Counted from the first letter of the stretch, positions 1 through 9,722 are shown. The stretch: 64,000 nucleotides of DNA from Pseudomonadota bacterium (GCA_021847605.1 JAJZQN010000012.1:1-64000), one strand, 5' to 3'. Notes: generated by a model not told the origin, from the letters alone. Program-made: numbers and translations.

Positions 1-127
1 CGGCAGACCATCGAACATCGGCGCTTGCTTCACCGCAAGCTCGCCGCCTAACATCAACCCCCAGACGAGGCCCGCACTCCGCTAATTTACGCCGCGAGTT
101 GCGCCAAATGTTCTGACGACGGACACC
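1..127. mobile_element. possible end of a mobile element (unnamed)
   Basis: The hydrolase gene on the minus strand stops resembling its family at about base 125-128. From there to the window edge the sequence does not look like hydrolase. The plus strand holds the end of a reading frame at 1-51 ([16 protein letters not shown] then TAA). About 75 bases without a gene then lead to the junction, which starts GTCCGTCGTCAGAA when read on the minus strand. A coding end followed by a short non-coding terminus abutting a broken gene is how a transposon end, for example of the Tn3 type, would look. I cannot name the element. The other end and any target duplication lie outside the window. Confidence 0.35.
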
Positions 128-628
128 GTAAAAGGGGATGGTCAGGTCTTTGAAGAACTGGCTGCGATTGTCGAACGTGCCTTTGCGGATGCCGTCGAAC
201 ACGCCGATGGGCAGGCCGTCGGGATTGGCTTCGGTTTTTAGCATCAGCGGCGGCACTGCGCCGATCAGCGCCAGTTTCGCGACCCGTGCCGTGCCATGAC
301 GGCCGATATAGCGGGTGACTTCGCCGCCGCCGGTGGAATGGCCGACCAGCACGACATCGGTCAGGTCCAGCGCCGCGATCAGATCCGCCAGATCGTCGGC
401 ATATTGGTCCATATTATTATTGTCCCACACCTGATCCGACCGGCCATGGCTGCGGCGGTCATGGGCGATGGTCCGAAAGCCCTTGTCGGCAAAATAGACC
501 ATCTGCGCGTCCCAGGCGTCGGCGCTGAGCGGCCAGCCATGGGAAAAGAGGATCGGCTGGCCATCGCGTGGCCCCCAATCCTTATAGAAAATGCGGGTGC
601 CGTCCTGTGTCGTGACAAAATTGCTCAT
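125..628 (-). pseudogene. alpha/beta hydrolase (chloroperoxidase/arylesterase type), 3' part replaced
   Basis: Starts at ATG 628 ([19 protein letters not shown]). The first 168 residues read as a cofactor-free haloperoxidase/esterase: oxyanion-region motif [12 protein letters not shown] near residue 29, [10 protein letters not shown] near 57, and the nucleophile elbow VGHSTGGGE near 98, with Ser as the catalytic nucleophile. The family is normally about 275 residues and continues after PFYG with a lid domain and the catalytic Asp and His. Here the frame stays open to the window edge, but after PFYG the sequence is Arg-rich and unlike the family. The gene is therefore probably interrupted and inactive. 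A genuinely divergent C-terminus is the alternative. Confidence 0.6.
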
Positions 629-759
629 GATGAAAGTCCCTTCCTTTTCTTCAGGAGGGCGTCTCTCTCGCCCTGTGCTTGCAGAATTAGGGGCTTTGGC
701 CGATGGTCGGGATTGGCGGACCCGACATTAAGCGGGCCGATTCCGACAAAGGATGATCC

Positions 760-1743
760 ATGAGTGCGAGCGTCCCGGTGAAGGCCGAAATCGGCATCCT
801 CCTTTACGACCGCTGTCAGATGTCGATGACGCACGGCATGACCGACCTGATCGACATTGCCGGGCAATTTTCGCGCCAGCATGGCGGCCCGGTCGTGCGG
901 GTCAGCCATTGGCGGATGCAGGCGGATGGCGGCTTCGCCCGCTGTTTCGACACGCAGGAGGGCACGCCCGGAATGCCGGAGATATGGCTGCTTCCCGGCC
1001 GCCTGACCGGCGTTCCCGATGCGCAGGAGGCCGCGCCCTATGCCCGATGGCTGGTCGATCGCCATGCTGCCGGGGCGACGCTGGCGTCCAATTGCGGCGG
1101 CGCTTTTCTGCTGGCGGCGACAGGATTGCTCAGTGGACGCCCGGCCACGACCCATTGGTGGTTTGCCGAGGAGTTTCGCTCCCGCTTCCCCGATGTGAAG
1201 CTGGATTGCGACCGCATCGTCATCGACGATGGCGACATCATCACCGCGGGCGGGCTGATGGCGTGGACCGATCTTGGCATGCGGCTGGTCGACCGGCTGC
1301 TTGACCCCACGGTGATGCTCGACACCGCCAAATTCCTGCTGATCGACGCGACCGGGCGCGAACAGAAGCATTTTGCCCGCTTCATGCCGCGCATGACCCA
1401 TGGTGACGAACCGATATTGAAGGTGCAGCACTGGCTCGCCGCGCGAGAGGCCAAGGGCGCGAGCGTTGCCGAGATGGCCGCGACGGCCGGAATGGAGGAG
1501 CGTACATTCCAGCGCCGGTTCAAGGCGGCGACCGCCATGACCGCGATCGAATATGTGCAGCATCTGCGCGTCGCCAAGGCGCGCGAACATCTGGAATTCA
1601 CCCGTCGCACCGTGGACCAGATCGCATGGAGTGTCGGTTATGAAGACGCCGCCGCCTTCCGCAAATTATTCCACCGGCTGGTCGGCCTGTCACCCGGCGA
1701 TTACCGCGCCCGTTTCGCCGCCCCCGCTGCGCAGGCGGCATGA
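760..1743 (+). CDS. GlxA-family transcriptional regulator (DJ-1/PfpI domain plus AraC HTH)
   Basis: 327 residues. Residues about 8-190 form a DJ-1/PfpI amidotransferase-like sensor domain, with SNCGGAFLLAATGLLSGR as the elbow region carrying the conserved Cys. Residues about 220-320 are an AraC-type double helix-turn-helix (VAEMAATAGMEERTFQRRF and a second helix pair ending in the SPGDYRARF tail). Family members control catabolic or stress genes in response to small molecules; the ligand here is unknown. AAAGGA at 749-754 precedes ATG 760. It is divergent from the broken hydrolase at 628, which could be its target. That is inferred from position only. Confidence 0.85.
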   Translation: MSASVPVKAEIGILLYDRCQMSMTHGMTDLIDIAGQFSRQHGGPVVRVSHWRMQADGGFARCFDTQEGTPGMPEIWLLPGRLTGVPDAQEAAPYARWLVDRHAAGATLASNCGGAFLLAATGLLSGRPATTHWWFAEEFRSRFPDVKLDCDRIVIDDGDIITAGGLMAWTDLGMRLVDRLLDPTVMLDTAKFLLIDATGREQKHFARFMPRMTHGDEPILKVQHWLAAREAKGASVAEMAATAGMEERTFQRRFKAATAMTAIEYVQHLRVAKAREHLEFTRRTVDQIAWSVGYEDAAAFRKLFHRLVGLSPGDYRARFAAPAAQAA

Positions 1744-1775
1744 GTGGGGTTGCGGGTGAACGCAGGGGCGGCTAG

Positions 1776-1790
1776 GTTCCCGTTTCGTTC
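1776..1790 (+). promoter_or_regulatory. LexA (SOS) box upstream of rmuC
   Basis: GTTCCCGTTTCGTTC is an exact match to the alphaproteobacterial LexA operator GTTC-N7-GTTC. It ends 12 bases before the rmuC ATG and just before the AAAAGGA ribosome site, so bound LexA would block transcription. About two such matches are expected by chance in 64 kb over both strands, so the argument rests on its position before a DNA-recombination gene. Confidence 0.6.
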
Positions 1791-1802
1791 CCAAAAGGAT
1801 AG

Positions 1803-3287
1803 ATGATGGACAGCCTTGCCGCCGCTTTGATTCTCGTTGCGCTGTTGATCGGCCTTGCCGTCGGCTGGCTGCTCAGGGGCAAGGCGCTTGCCCCGCTCGC
1901 CGCTGAAAAGGCCGACCTCGCCACGAAGCTGGAGATGGCGGCGACCCAGCGCAACGCCGCCATCGCCGAACTGGCGGTGGAGCAGGAGCGCGTGGCGCAG
2001 GCCGCGACCCAGATTGCGCGCCTCGAAACCGGGCTGATCACATCGGACCAGCGACTGGACACGATGCAGGCCGCCGCGACCCAGCGGGTCGAACAGATAC
2101 AGACCGAACGGGAGGCCGCGTTGCGCGAACTGGCCGCGCTCAAATCCGACACACAGGCCCGCGCGCAGGCTTTCCAGCAACAGATCGCTGCCCTTACCGA
2201 AGCCAAGGAGCAATTGTCCGCCCAGTTCAGCGAAATCGGCGGCCGCCTGCTGCATCAGGCGCAGAACCAGTTTCTCGAACGCGCCGACCAGCGTTTCGCG
2301 CAGGCCAATGAAAAGAGCGAGGCGCAGCTTCGCACCCTGCTCAATCCCGTCGAAACCACCCTCAAACGGTATGAGGAGGGGCTGGCCCGCGTCGAGAAGG
2401 ATCGGGTGGGCAGCTATGCCGAGCTGCGCGAAGCCGTCGCCCAGGTGCAGCAGGGTCAGGGGCAGGTCCGCGAGGAAACCGCCAAGCTGGTCAACGCCCT
2501 GCGCGCCGCGCCCAAAACGCGCGGCCGCTGGGGCGAGCAGCAATTCAAAAATCTGATCGAAACCGCCGGTCTTTCCCCCTTCGTCGATTTTCGCGAGGAA
2601 GTATCGGTCGCGGTCGAGGATGGCCGCCTGCGCCCCGACTTCATCATCCGCCTGCCCGGCGATCAGCAACTGGTGGTCGACGTCAAATGTTCGCTCGTCG
2701 CCTATCTGAACGCCGTCGATCAGGTCGATCCCGCTGTGCGCGACGCCCATATGCTGGAGCATGCCCGTGCGATGCGGACCCATGCCGACGCGCTGGGGCG
2801 CAAGGCCTATTGGGAACAGTTCGAAAAGGCGCCCGATTTCGTCATCATGTATGTGCCGGGCGACAATTTCGTCACCGCCGCACTGGAGGCGGACATGGAC
2901 CTGTGGGAACGCGCGGCCAAGAACCGGGTCATCATCTGCGGCCCCGCGACCTTCCTGCCGCTCGCCCGCACGCTGGCGGGCCACTGGCGTCAGGCGAAAT
3001 TGCAGGACGAGGCGCGACAGGTCGGCCAATTGGGCAAGGAATTGTACGAGCGCCTTGCGACCGCGGCCGGCCACCTCAAGCGCGTCGGCACCGGCCTTAC
3101 CACCGCAGTCGACAATTATAACAAGTTCGTCGGCAGCTTCGACCGCAGCGTCCTGCCCGCCGGCCGCCGCTTCCGCGACCTCAATATCGAAACCGGCGGC
3201 AAGGAGATTGAGGCAGTCGAACCGCTCGACCTCCTCCCCCGCGAATCGCAGGCCGACGAATCCCGCGCTCTCCCCGCAACGGAGTAG
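1803..3287 (+). CDS. rmuC: DNA recombination protein RmuC
   Basis: 494 residues. An N-terminal membrane anchor (residues 3-24) is followed by a long Ala/Glu/Gln-rich coiled coil (about 30-190). The RmuC domain (about 235-430) has GRWGEQQFKNLIETAGL and the PD-(D/E)XK-like signature RPDFIIRLPGDQQLVVDVKC. RmuC proteins limit recombination at inverted repeats and are thought to be nucleases. Tandem ATGs at 1803 and 1806 follow AAAAGGAT. A LexA box lies directly upstream, suggesting DNA-damage control. It is convergent with ppc. Confidence 0.93.
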   Translation: MMDSLAAALILVALLIGLAVGWLLRGKALAPLAAEKADLATKLEMAATQRNAAIAELAVEQERVAQAATQIARLETGLITSDQRLDTMQAAATQRVEQIQTEREAALRELAALKSDTQARAQAFQQQIAALTEAKEQLSAQFSEIGGRLLHQAQNQFLERADQRFAQANEKSEAQLRTLLNPVETTLKRYEEGLARVEKDRVGSYAELREAVAQVQQGQGQVREETAKLVNALRAAPKTRGRWGEQQFKNLIETAGLSPFVDFREEVSVAVEDGRLRPDFIIRLPGDQQLVVDVKCSLVAYLNAVDQVDPAVRDAHMLEHARAMRTHADALGRKAYWEQFEKAPDFVIMYVPGDNFVTAALEADMDLWERAAKNRVIICGPATFLPLARTLAGHWRQAKLQDEARQVGQLGKELYERLATAAGHLKRVGTGLTTAVDNYNKFVGSFDRSVLPAGRRFRDLNIETGGKEIEAVEPLDLLPRESQADESRALPATE

Positions 3288-3320
3288 AGACAGGGCGCCT
3301 TGATCACGCCCTGTCCTTCA

Positions 3321-6053
3321 CTAGCCGCTGTTGCGAAGAGCCGTCGCGATGGCGTTGATCGACAGTTCGATGCCTTCCTTGATCCGCGCATCATCCTCAC
3401 CGGCGCGATGACGCTTGAGCAGTTCGACCTGCAACAGGTTCAATGGCTCGATATAGGGCAGTCGCAGCCGGATCGATGTTTCCAGCGCCGGGCTTTTTTC
3501 CAGCAGGCGCGACTGGCCAGTAATGCCCAGTAATCCGTCATGCGCCATACCCCATCCTTCACGGATACGGCCGAACAACGTCTCCGCCTTCGCCTGATCC
3601 TCGACCAGCGGCAGATATTGCGCGGCGATCCCCAGATCCGATTTCGCCAGCACCATTTCCAGATTGGCGAGTGCGGATTTCAGGAACGCCCAATGCTGCG
3701 CCATGTCGGTCAGCAACGCCTTGTCCTCGAACGCGGCGAGCGCGTGGCCCACGCCATACCAGCCCGGCAACATCACCCGCGCCTGCGCCCAGCTGAACAC
3801 CCATGGGATGGCGCGCAGATCCTCGATCGCGGTGCTTTTGGTGCGGCTGGCCGGACGCGATCCGATCTTCAGGCCCGAAATCTCCTGAATCGGGGTCAAC
3901 TGGCGGAAAAATTCCTTGAACCCTTCCGTCTCGTGGACAAGGTCGCGATAGGCGGCAAAGGCGTTTTTCGACAATTCATCCATCGCGCCTGAAAAACGCG
4001 CCGCGTCCCGCGCCGAGATGCCCTCCGGCTCCAGACTGGCGAGCAGGGTCGCGCTGGTCATCGCCTCCAAATTGGTCATCGCCACGTCGCGCGTGCCGAA
4101 TTTCGCGGCGATCACCTCACCCTGTTCGGTGATGCGGATGCGCCCCTGTACGCTGCCGCGCGGCTGCGCCTGAATAGCCTTGAACGCCGATCCGCCGCCG
4201 CGCCCCACCGCGCCACCGCGCCCGTGAAACAACTGCATAGACGCACCCGCATCGGCGAACACCGGCTCCAGCGCCTGACTGGCCTTGTACAGGCTCCAGG
4301 TCGATGTGATGTAACCGCCATCCTTATTGCTGTCGGAATAGCCGATCATCACTTCCTGATGGCCCCGCGCCTTCACCACGCCGGCAATTTCGGGCAGGCC
4401 GAAATAGGCGGTCATGATACTGGGCGCGGCCTCCAGATCGGCGATGGTTTCAAACAGCGGGATCGCCATGATCGCGGCCTGCGGCGGCGTGCCATCCTCC
4501 CCGGCATGCCATAATCCTGCTTCCTTCAGCAGAATGTTGACCTCCAGCAGGTCGGACACGCTCTCCGCCTTGGAAATGATATAATGGGTGATGCTGGCCG
4601 GGCCATAGGTGCGGTGCGCGGTCGCCGCCGCATGGACGATCGCCAGTTCCGACGCCGTTTCCTCCGAATAATCGGAAAAGCGTGACCCCAGCGGACGATT
4701 ATTGCCCAGCTCGCGGCGCAGCAGGGCGATGCGAGCGAATTCGTCCAGCCCGGCATAATCCGCCTCGACCCCCGCGACCTTCAGCAATTCGGCCACCACC
4801 CGTTCATGCACGGCGCTGTTCTGCCGCATGTCGAGCGTGGCGAGGTGAAAACCGAATGTCTCGACCGCGCGGATCAACCGCCCCAGCGCGCCGCCGGTGG
4901 CAAGCGCCCCGTCGCCCCCGCTCGCCAGCCCCTGCGCAATGACCACCAGATCATGGCGCAGGTCGGCAGGGCTGGCATAGGCTTCCCCCTTCAGCGCAGA
5001 GGGGCGCGGCGGCGCCTTGCCCGACAGGGCGAGATATGTCGCAGCGAGCCGGGCATAGATACCGGAAATGGCGCGGCGATAGGGTTCGTCCTGCCGGCTG
5101 GGCGACGCATCGCCGCTCGCCTCGGCCAGCGCCAGCACCGCATCCGGCACCGGCGCCAGTTCGGTCGAGACGGAAAGTTCCGCGCCCAGCGCATGCAGCC
5201 CGTCCATATAGAAAGCCAGCGCAGCCTCACACCCGCGTCCCAGCGCCGATTGCAGTTGCGGCGCCTGAACGAAAGGATTGCCGTCGCGATCGCCACCGAT
5301 CCAGTTGCCCACGCGCAGGAAACTTTGCGGACGCGCGCCCAGCACCCGTTCCCACCGCGCATAAAGGGCAGGCAGCACCGGCAGGAAGACGTCGCGGAAA
5401 TAGGTCAGGACATTGTCGATCTCATCCTGAACGAATAATTTTTCCCGGCGCAGCGGCCGCGTCTGCCACAACAGGGCGATCTGGCGGAAAATCGCCTCGT
5501 CCAGATTCTCGCCTTCCTCCGTCTCGCTGCGCCCGGCATCCTTGAGCAGCATCAGGTCGGAAATGCGGTTCTTATGGTCGATCATGCTTTTTCGCCGCAC
5601 CTCGGTCGGGTGGGCTGTCAGCACCGGCACGATCAGGCTGTGCGACAATAGCTCCAGCACGGCGTCGCGACCGACCCCTTCCTTCTCCAGCCGCTCAAGG
5701 GCGGAGGCAACGTCGGCACCCGGTTCGGCCGCCACGCCCTGCCGATCCTCGGCCAGATTGGCGAGCATCGAAAACAGCATGAAGCCGCGCACGAAATTCA
5801 GCGTGTCGTCCAGGCTCAGCGCATCCAGCCCGCTGTCGGTGACGTCCGCGCCCTGAATGCCCCGCGCCCGATCGACCGACGCGGATCTTATATATTCGGT
5901 CTGCTTATAGAGTTTCTCGCCCCCATAAGCGCGAATGACATCGCCCAACAGGCGGCCCAGATAGCGAATATCGGGATTCTGCGTGATTGCAGGCGCGACT
6001 TGAGTCGCAGCGGGGGCGTTGGCTTGGCTCTCCATAATGGCCTGATGCTGCAT
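3321..6053 (-). CDS. ppc: phosphoenolpyruvate carboxylase
   Basis: 910 residues, the usual bacterial length. It converts PEP and bicarbonate to oxaloacetate, refilling the TCA cycle. Visible signatures are VLTAHPTE (the catalytic His region), GYSDSNKDGG, FHGRGGAVGRGGG, and a C-terminus ending NAIATALRNSG, as expected for the allosteric C-terminal end. The first seven codons contain two ATGs, so translation may begin at the seventh (6035). It stands alone, convergent with rmuC. Confidence 0.96.
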   Translation of the reverse strand: MQHQAIMESQANAPAATQVAPAITQNPDIRYLGRLLGDVIRAYGGEKLYKQTEYIRSASVDRARGIQGADVTDSGLDALSLDDTLNFVRGFMLFSMLANLAEDRQGVAAEPGADVASALERLEKEGVGRDAVLELLSHSLIVPVLTAHPTEVRRKSMIDHKNRISDLMLLKDAGRSETEEGENLDEAIFRQIALLWQTRPLRREKLFVQDEIDNVLTYFRDVFLPVLPALYARWERVLGARPQSFLRVGNWIGGDRDGNPFVQAPQLQSALGRGCEAALAFYMDGLHALGAELSVSTELAPVPDAVLALAEASGDASPSRQDEPYRRAISGIYARLAATYLALSGKAPPRPSALKGEAYASPADLRHDLVVIAQGLASGGDGALATGGALGRLIRAVETFGFHLATLDMRQNSAVHERVVAELLKVAGVEADYAGLDEFARIALLRRELGNNRPLGSRFSDYSEETASELAIVHAAATAHRTYGPASITHYIISKAESVSDLLEVNILLKEAGLWHAGEDGTPPQAAIMAIPLFETIADLEAAPSIMTAYFGLPEIAGVVKARGHQEVMIGYSDSNKDGGYITSTWSLYKASQALEPVFADAGASMQLFHGRGGAVGRGGGSAFKAIQAQPRGSVQGRIRITEQGEVIAAKFGTRDVAMTNLEAMTSATLLASLEPEGISARDAARFSGAMDELSKNAFAAYRDLVHETEGFKEFFRQLTPIQEISGLKIGSRPASRTKSTAIEDLRAIPWVFSWAQARVMLPGWYGVGHALAAFEDKALLTDMAQHWAFLKSALANLEMVLAKSDLGIAAQYLPLVEDQAKAETLFGRIREGWGMAHDGLLGITGQSRLLEKSPALETSIRLRLPYIEPLNLLQVELLKRHRAGEDDARIKEGIELSINAIATALRNSG

Positions 6054-6112
6054 TGCGGCATGGCGATGGTCAAGGGAGTCGGGATATTATCTTCGCCGCC
6101 CCCATCACCGGA

Positions 6113-6580
6113 TCAATCCGATTGTCGTCGCAGATAGGCGATGATGTCCGCCCGATCGAGCGCATCGGGTACACCGGCAAACTGCATGCTGGTCCCCGGC
6201 ACCAGCTTTTTGGGATTGGCGATCCATGCGTTCAACGTCGGCGCGTCCCATCGCCCACCCGCGTCGATCAGCGCGGCGGTATAGCCAAATCGATTGCTAT
6301 GTTGCCCCATCTTTTGCCCGAACACGCCATAAAGATTGGGACCACCAAAGTCCGGCGCGTCCTTGCTTGCCTTGTGACAGCCCGCGCATAGGCCGAACTT
6401 GCGCGCACCGACATCGGCATCGGCGACTTTCATCAGCGCGTCGAACGAAGGATTCGGACCTGCCGCGCGCAACCGTTCCTCCCGCCGGTCGTCGGCGCAT
6501 CCCGAAAGGCTGGCTGCAAGGATGAAGGCGGCGGCAATAAGAGGGCGCAAGGCGATGGCTCCTGTAATCGCACGCGCCAT
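6113..6580 (-). CDS. c-type cytochrome, lipoprotein
   Basis: About 155 residues. An N-terminal hydrophobic stretch ends in the lipobox SLSGC, so the protein is probably lipid-anchored in the periplasm. One haem site is visible (CAGCH), with a Met ligand candidate in PGTSMQFAGV and a C-terminal helix DIIAYLRRQSD, all typical of monohaem class I cytochrome c (c2/c552 type) that shuttles electrons in respiration. The ATG at 6580 has no clear ribosome site. TTG at 6550 is preceded by AGGAG at the right spacing and may be the true start, giving a minimal lipoprotein signal. Longer readings upstream are not cytochrome-like. Confidence 0.85.
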   Translation of the reverse strand: MARAITGAIALRPLIAAAFILAASLSGCADDRREERLRAAGPNPSFDALMKVADADVGARKFGLCAGCHKASKDAPDFGGPNLYGVFGQKMGQHSNRFGYTAALIDAGGRWDAPTLNAWIANPKKLVPGTSMQFAGVPDALDRADIIAYLRRQSD

Positions 6581-6731
6581 AGCGGACGGATTATGACACG
6601 GCCAGCGGACCGATTGTCCTCGCTTTTGCCGTCGCCATGCGACGCGGGCGCCTCCAACATCGAATCGGCGCCCGCTATCATCTTCACCAACCCGCTTGCA
6701 CTCACCCGCCCGCTTGGGCCAAAGGCAGATC

Positions 6732-8180
6732 GTGACCGCCACCATCAGCATAGGAAATGACAGCAACGGCAATGCCGTGCTGGTCGACGTGGAAGAATTG
6801 CTCGCCACCCGTCTGCTCGTTCAGGGCAATTCAGGGTCGGGCAAGTCGCATCTGCTGCGCCGCCTGCTGGAGGAAAGCGCCACCATGGTGCAGCAGGTAG
6901 TGATCGACCCGGAGGGCGATTTCGTCACGCTGGCCGATGAATATGGCCATGTGGTCATCGACGCGGGCGACTATAATGAGCGGGAAATCGTCAAGATGGC
7001 GACCCGCATTCGCGAACATCGCGCCTCGGTGATCCTCAGCCTCGACAGTCTGGAACTGGAGGCGCAGATGAAATGCGCCGCCACATTCCTGTCGACCCTG
7101 TTCGACGCGCCCCGCGACCATTGGTATCCCGCGCTGGTGGTTGTGGACGAAGCGCAGATGTTCGCTCCCGTCGCCGCAGGGGACGTATCCGACGAAGCCC
7201 GTCGCCTGTCGCTCGCCGCCATGACCAACCTGATGTGCCGGGGCCGAAAGCGCGGTCTGGCGGGCGTTATCGCCACCCAGCGCCTTGCCAAGCTGGCCAA
7301 GAATGTCGCGGCCGAAGCCTCGAACTTCCTGATGGGCCGCACCTTCCTCGACATCGACATGGCCCGCGCCGCCGACCTCCTCGGCATGGAGCGGCGACAA
7401 GCGGAACAGATTCGCGATCTGGAACGCGGCCGGTTCCTGGGCCTCGGCCCCGCTATCGCCCGGCGGCCCGTCGCGGTGAAGATCGGCGCTGTCAAAACAG
7501 GCTCGCGTGGCGGCACGCACAAGCTGATGCCCCCGCCCGTCACCACCGGCGGCGATTTTCAGGAAATGCTCTTTGCGAAGGTGGAGGAAGAGGCGCTGCC
7601 CGCCCCCCCGCCCCGCGCCGATCCGCCCGCCCGCCCGGCGGAAGAAATCATGCGCGCGCTCGCCGATTCGCCTTCGGCCAAACCTGCCGCGCCGGAACTC
7701 GACTTTGGTCAGAATGAGCCGGTGGTGATCGCCGTGCTGGAGGAAATCGTCGCCGATCTGGGCGATGCCGCCCCCAGCGTCGCGACCCTGTATCAGGATT
7801 TCGGCGTGCGCTGCCGGATGAAGGGGCTGCGCACCCCGCCGCTCGATCTGCCCGCCTTCCGCAAGCGTTTCGCCATGGCGCAGGCGGGCATGGCGGACGC
7901 CAACGATCCCCGCTGGCAGGATGCGATCGCCGCCTCCGCTCCGGTGCCGGAAGATATGCTGGCCCCCTTCCTGCTGATCGCCCGCGCCGCGCTTGATGGG
8001 CAGCCATGCCCGGACGATAATGCGCTGGCTCGCGCCTATGGCACATCCTCGCCGGGCCGGGTTCGCCGCCTGATCGATTATATGGAAAAGCTGGGCGTCA
8101 TCGTCGCCCGCACCGATTTTTCGGGTAAGCGCTCCATCGGCCTGCCGGGCCTTGGCCTCTCCACGGCAGCGGCGGACTGA
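6732..8180 (+). CDS. HerA-like / DUF87 ATPase
   Basis: 482 residues from GTG 6732, which has AAAGG at 6721-6725. Walker A is GNSGSGKS near residue 28. Walker B is ALVVVDEAQMF near 140. MCRGRKRGLAGVIATQR is typical of HerA/FtsK-like motors. The C-terminal third is Pro-rich and then folds as a helical domain (about 330-480). Relatives are annotated as helicase HerA-like or DUF87 proteins; a DNA-translocating role is inferred. The stop overlaps the following phosphatase start (ATGA-type junction), so the two are translationally coupled. Confidence 0.82.
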   Translation: MTATISIGNDSNGNAVLVDVEELLATRLLVQGNSGSGKSHLLRRLLEESATMVQQVVIDPEGDFVTLADEYGHVVIDAGDYNEREIVKMATRIREHRASVILSLDSLELEAQMKCAATFLSTLFDAPRDHWYPALVVVDEAQMFAPVAAGDVSDEARRLSLAAMTNLMCRGRKRGLAGVIATQRLAKLAKNVAAEASNFLMGRTFLDIDMARAADLLGMERRQAEQIRDLERGRFLGLGPAIARRPVAVKIGAVKTGSRGGTHKLMPPPVTTGGDFQEMLFAKVEEEALPAPPPRADPPARPAEEIMRALADSPSAKPAAPELDFGQNEPVVIAVLEEIVADLGDAAPSVATLYQDFGVRCRMKGLRTPPLDLPAFRKRFAMAQAGMADANDPRWQDAIAASAPVPEDMLAPFLLIARAALDGQPCPDDNALARAYGTSSPGRVRRLIDYMEKLGVIVARTDFSGKRSIGLPGLGLSTAAAD

Positions 8181-8656
8181 TGGCGCGCGCGTCCATCCTG
8201 TTCGTATGTCTGGGCAATATCTGCCGTTCGCCCCTGGCCGAAGCGGCTATGCGGGCGGAAGCGGACAAGGCCGGGCTGGACATCATCGTCGATTCGGCCG
8301 GCACCGGCGACTGGCATGTCGGCAGCCCGCCCGACCAGCGGGCGCAGCGACAGGCGCTGTCCCACGGCATCGACATATCCACCTATCGCGGACGGCAGGT
8401 CAGCGCCGAGGATTTCCGCCGTTTCACGCATATTTTCGCGCTCGACACCGACAATCTGCGCAACCTTAAACGCATCCGCCCATCGGACGGCGCGGCCGAT
8501 CTCGCCCTGTTAATGGACATGGTGCCGGGGCGCGAGGGGACGGGTGTGGTCGATCCCTATTATGGCGACGAGGCCGGTTTTGCCGACACATGGGACGATG
8601 TGACCCGTGCGGCGCGGGCCATCGCAAAACGGATCAGCTCGATTCCCGAACGATGA
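8180..8656 (+). CDS. low-molecular-weight protein tyrosine phosphatase
   Basis: 158 residues. The P-loop CLGNICRSPLAEA (residues about 10-22) is the C-X5-R-S signature, and DPYYGDEAGF near residue 120 holds the general-acid Asp. The enzyme removes phosphate from tyrosine residues, or from arginine in some homologues. In some bacteria members regulate capsule synthesis kinases, but no kinase is adjacent here. Its last 23 bases overlap the end of the convergent LacI-family gene. Confidence 0.93.
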   Translation: MARASILFVCLGNICRSPLAEAAMRAEADKAGLDIIVDSAGTGDWHVGSPPDQRAQRQALSHGIDISTYRGRQVSAEDFRRFTHIFALDTDNLRNLKRIRPSDGAADLALLMDMVPGREGTGVVDPYYGDEAGFADTWDDVTRAARAIAKRISSIPER

Positions 8657-9638
8657 TGTCAGGCATCGCCTGCACCGGGGAGACATCCTCCCCCGCCATG
8701 CGGCGCAGCAACAGGTCGACCAGATTGCGGGCACCCGCCGCAATATCCTGACGGATGGTGGTCAGTGGCGGGTTGGCGAAGCGGGCGATGGGAATATCGT
8801 CGAATCCCACCACCGACAGATCGCCCGGCACCGAAATGCCCTGCTCGGCCGCCGCAGACAGGACCGACAGGGCGACGACATCGGACGTCGCAAAAATGCC
8901 GTCCGGCCGGTTGCCCGCGGCAAAATAGGCAGCGGCGACATGCAGGCTGGCGTCCGGGGTGATCCGGGTCGTGACCAGATCCACCGATGCGCCGATTTCA
9001 GGCGGAAGGGCATCTACGAACCCATGATAACGGGCGGCAAATTCCGGCACCGTCACATTGCCGAAAAAGGCAAGCTTGCGTCGCCCCCGGTCGAACAGAT
9101 GCCGGGCGGCCAGCGCGCCACCGGCCCGATTGTCGGACCCGACGGTCACATGGACATGGCTGTCATTTCGTTCGCCCCACACCACCATAGGCGCATAACG
9201 GCCGGCGGTCCGGTCCAGCACGCCGCTCTGGTCGGACTGGCCGATGATGATGACGCCATCCACCCGCCCGCCACGAATGAAAGCATCCAGCCAGCCGTCC
9301 CCTTCAGGCAGCACCCGCGACAGCAACAGGTCATAGCCCTTGTCTGCAAGCGCATCGGCCAGAAAGCCGAGCATCGCCATGAAGAACGGGTCGGACAGAT
9401 GCTGTCCCCGCTCATGCCCCAGCGGCAACAGCACGGCGATCGCCCCGGTCCGCCCCAGCCGAAGATTTTGCGCGGCAATATTGAGCCGGAAACCATGACC
9501 ATCGGCGATCGATTGAATGCGTTCGCGGGTCTTGGCAGCCAGAGCGCCCTTGCCAGTCAAGGCCCGCGAGACGGTTGAAACGGACACACCTGCGATGCGC
9601 GCCAGATCGGCGATGCTTTTGACCTGATCCTCTTCCAT
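8634..9638 (-). CDS. LacI-family transcriptional regulator
   Basis: 334 residues from ATG 9638 (MEEDQVKSIADLARIAGVS). The N-terminal helix-turn-helix has GVSVSTVSRALTGKG, and the hinge helix is followed by a periplasmic-binding-protein-like effector domain (residues about 60-330). Family members repress sugar catabolism genes. No sugar genes lie nearby, so the ligand cannot be guessed. An in-frame longer start exists upstream but adds no family sequence. Confidence 0.88.
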   Translation of the reverse strand: MEEDQVKSIADLARIAGVSVSTVSRALTGKGALAAKTRERIQSIADGHGFRLNIAAQNLRLGRTGAIAVLLPLGHERGQHLSDPFFMAMLGFLADALADKGYDLLLSRVLPEGDGWLDAFIRGGRVDGVIIIGQSDQSGVLDRTAGRYAPMVVWGERNDSHVHVTVGSDNRAGGALAARHLFDRGRRKLAFFGNVTVPEFAARYHGFVDALPPEIGASVDLVTTRITPDASLHVAAAYFAAGNRPDGIFATSDVVALSVLSAAAEQGISVPGDLSVVGFDDIPIARFANPPLTTIRQDIAAGARNLVDLLLRRMAGEDVSPVQAMPDIIVRESS

Positions 9639-9722
9639 GGAAGCGAGACTATGCGAAAAAAAGACGCGCCACAACGCCTCGCGGTTCAAGGCAGAACCGG
9701 TAAATCCAGCAGCAATAAGGTG

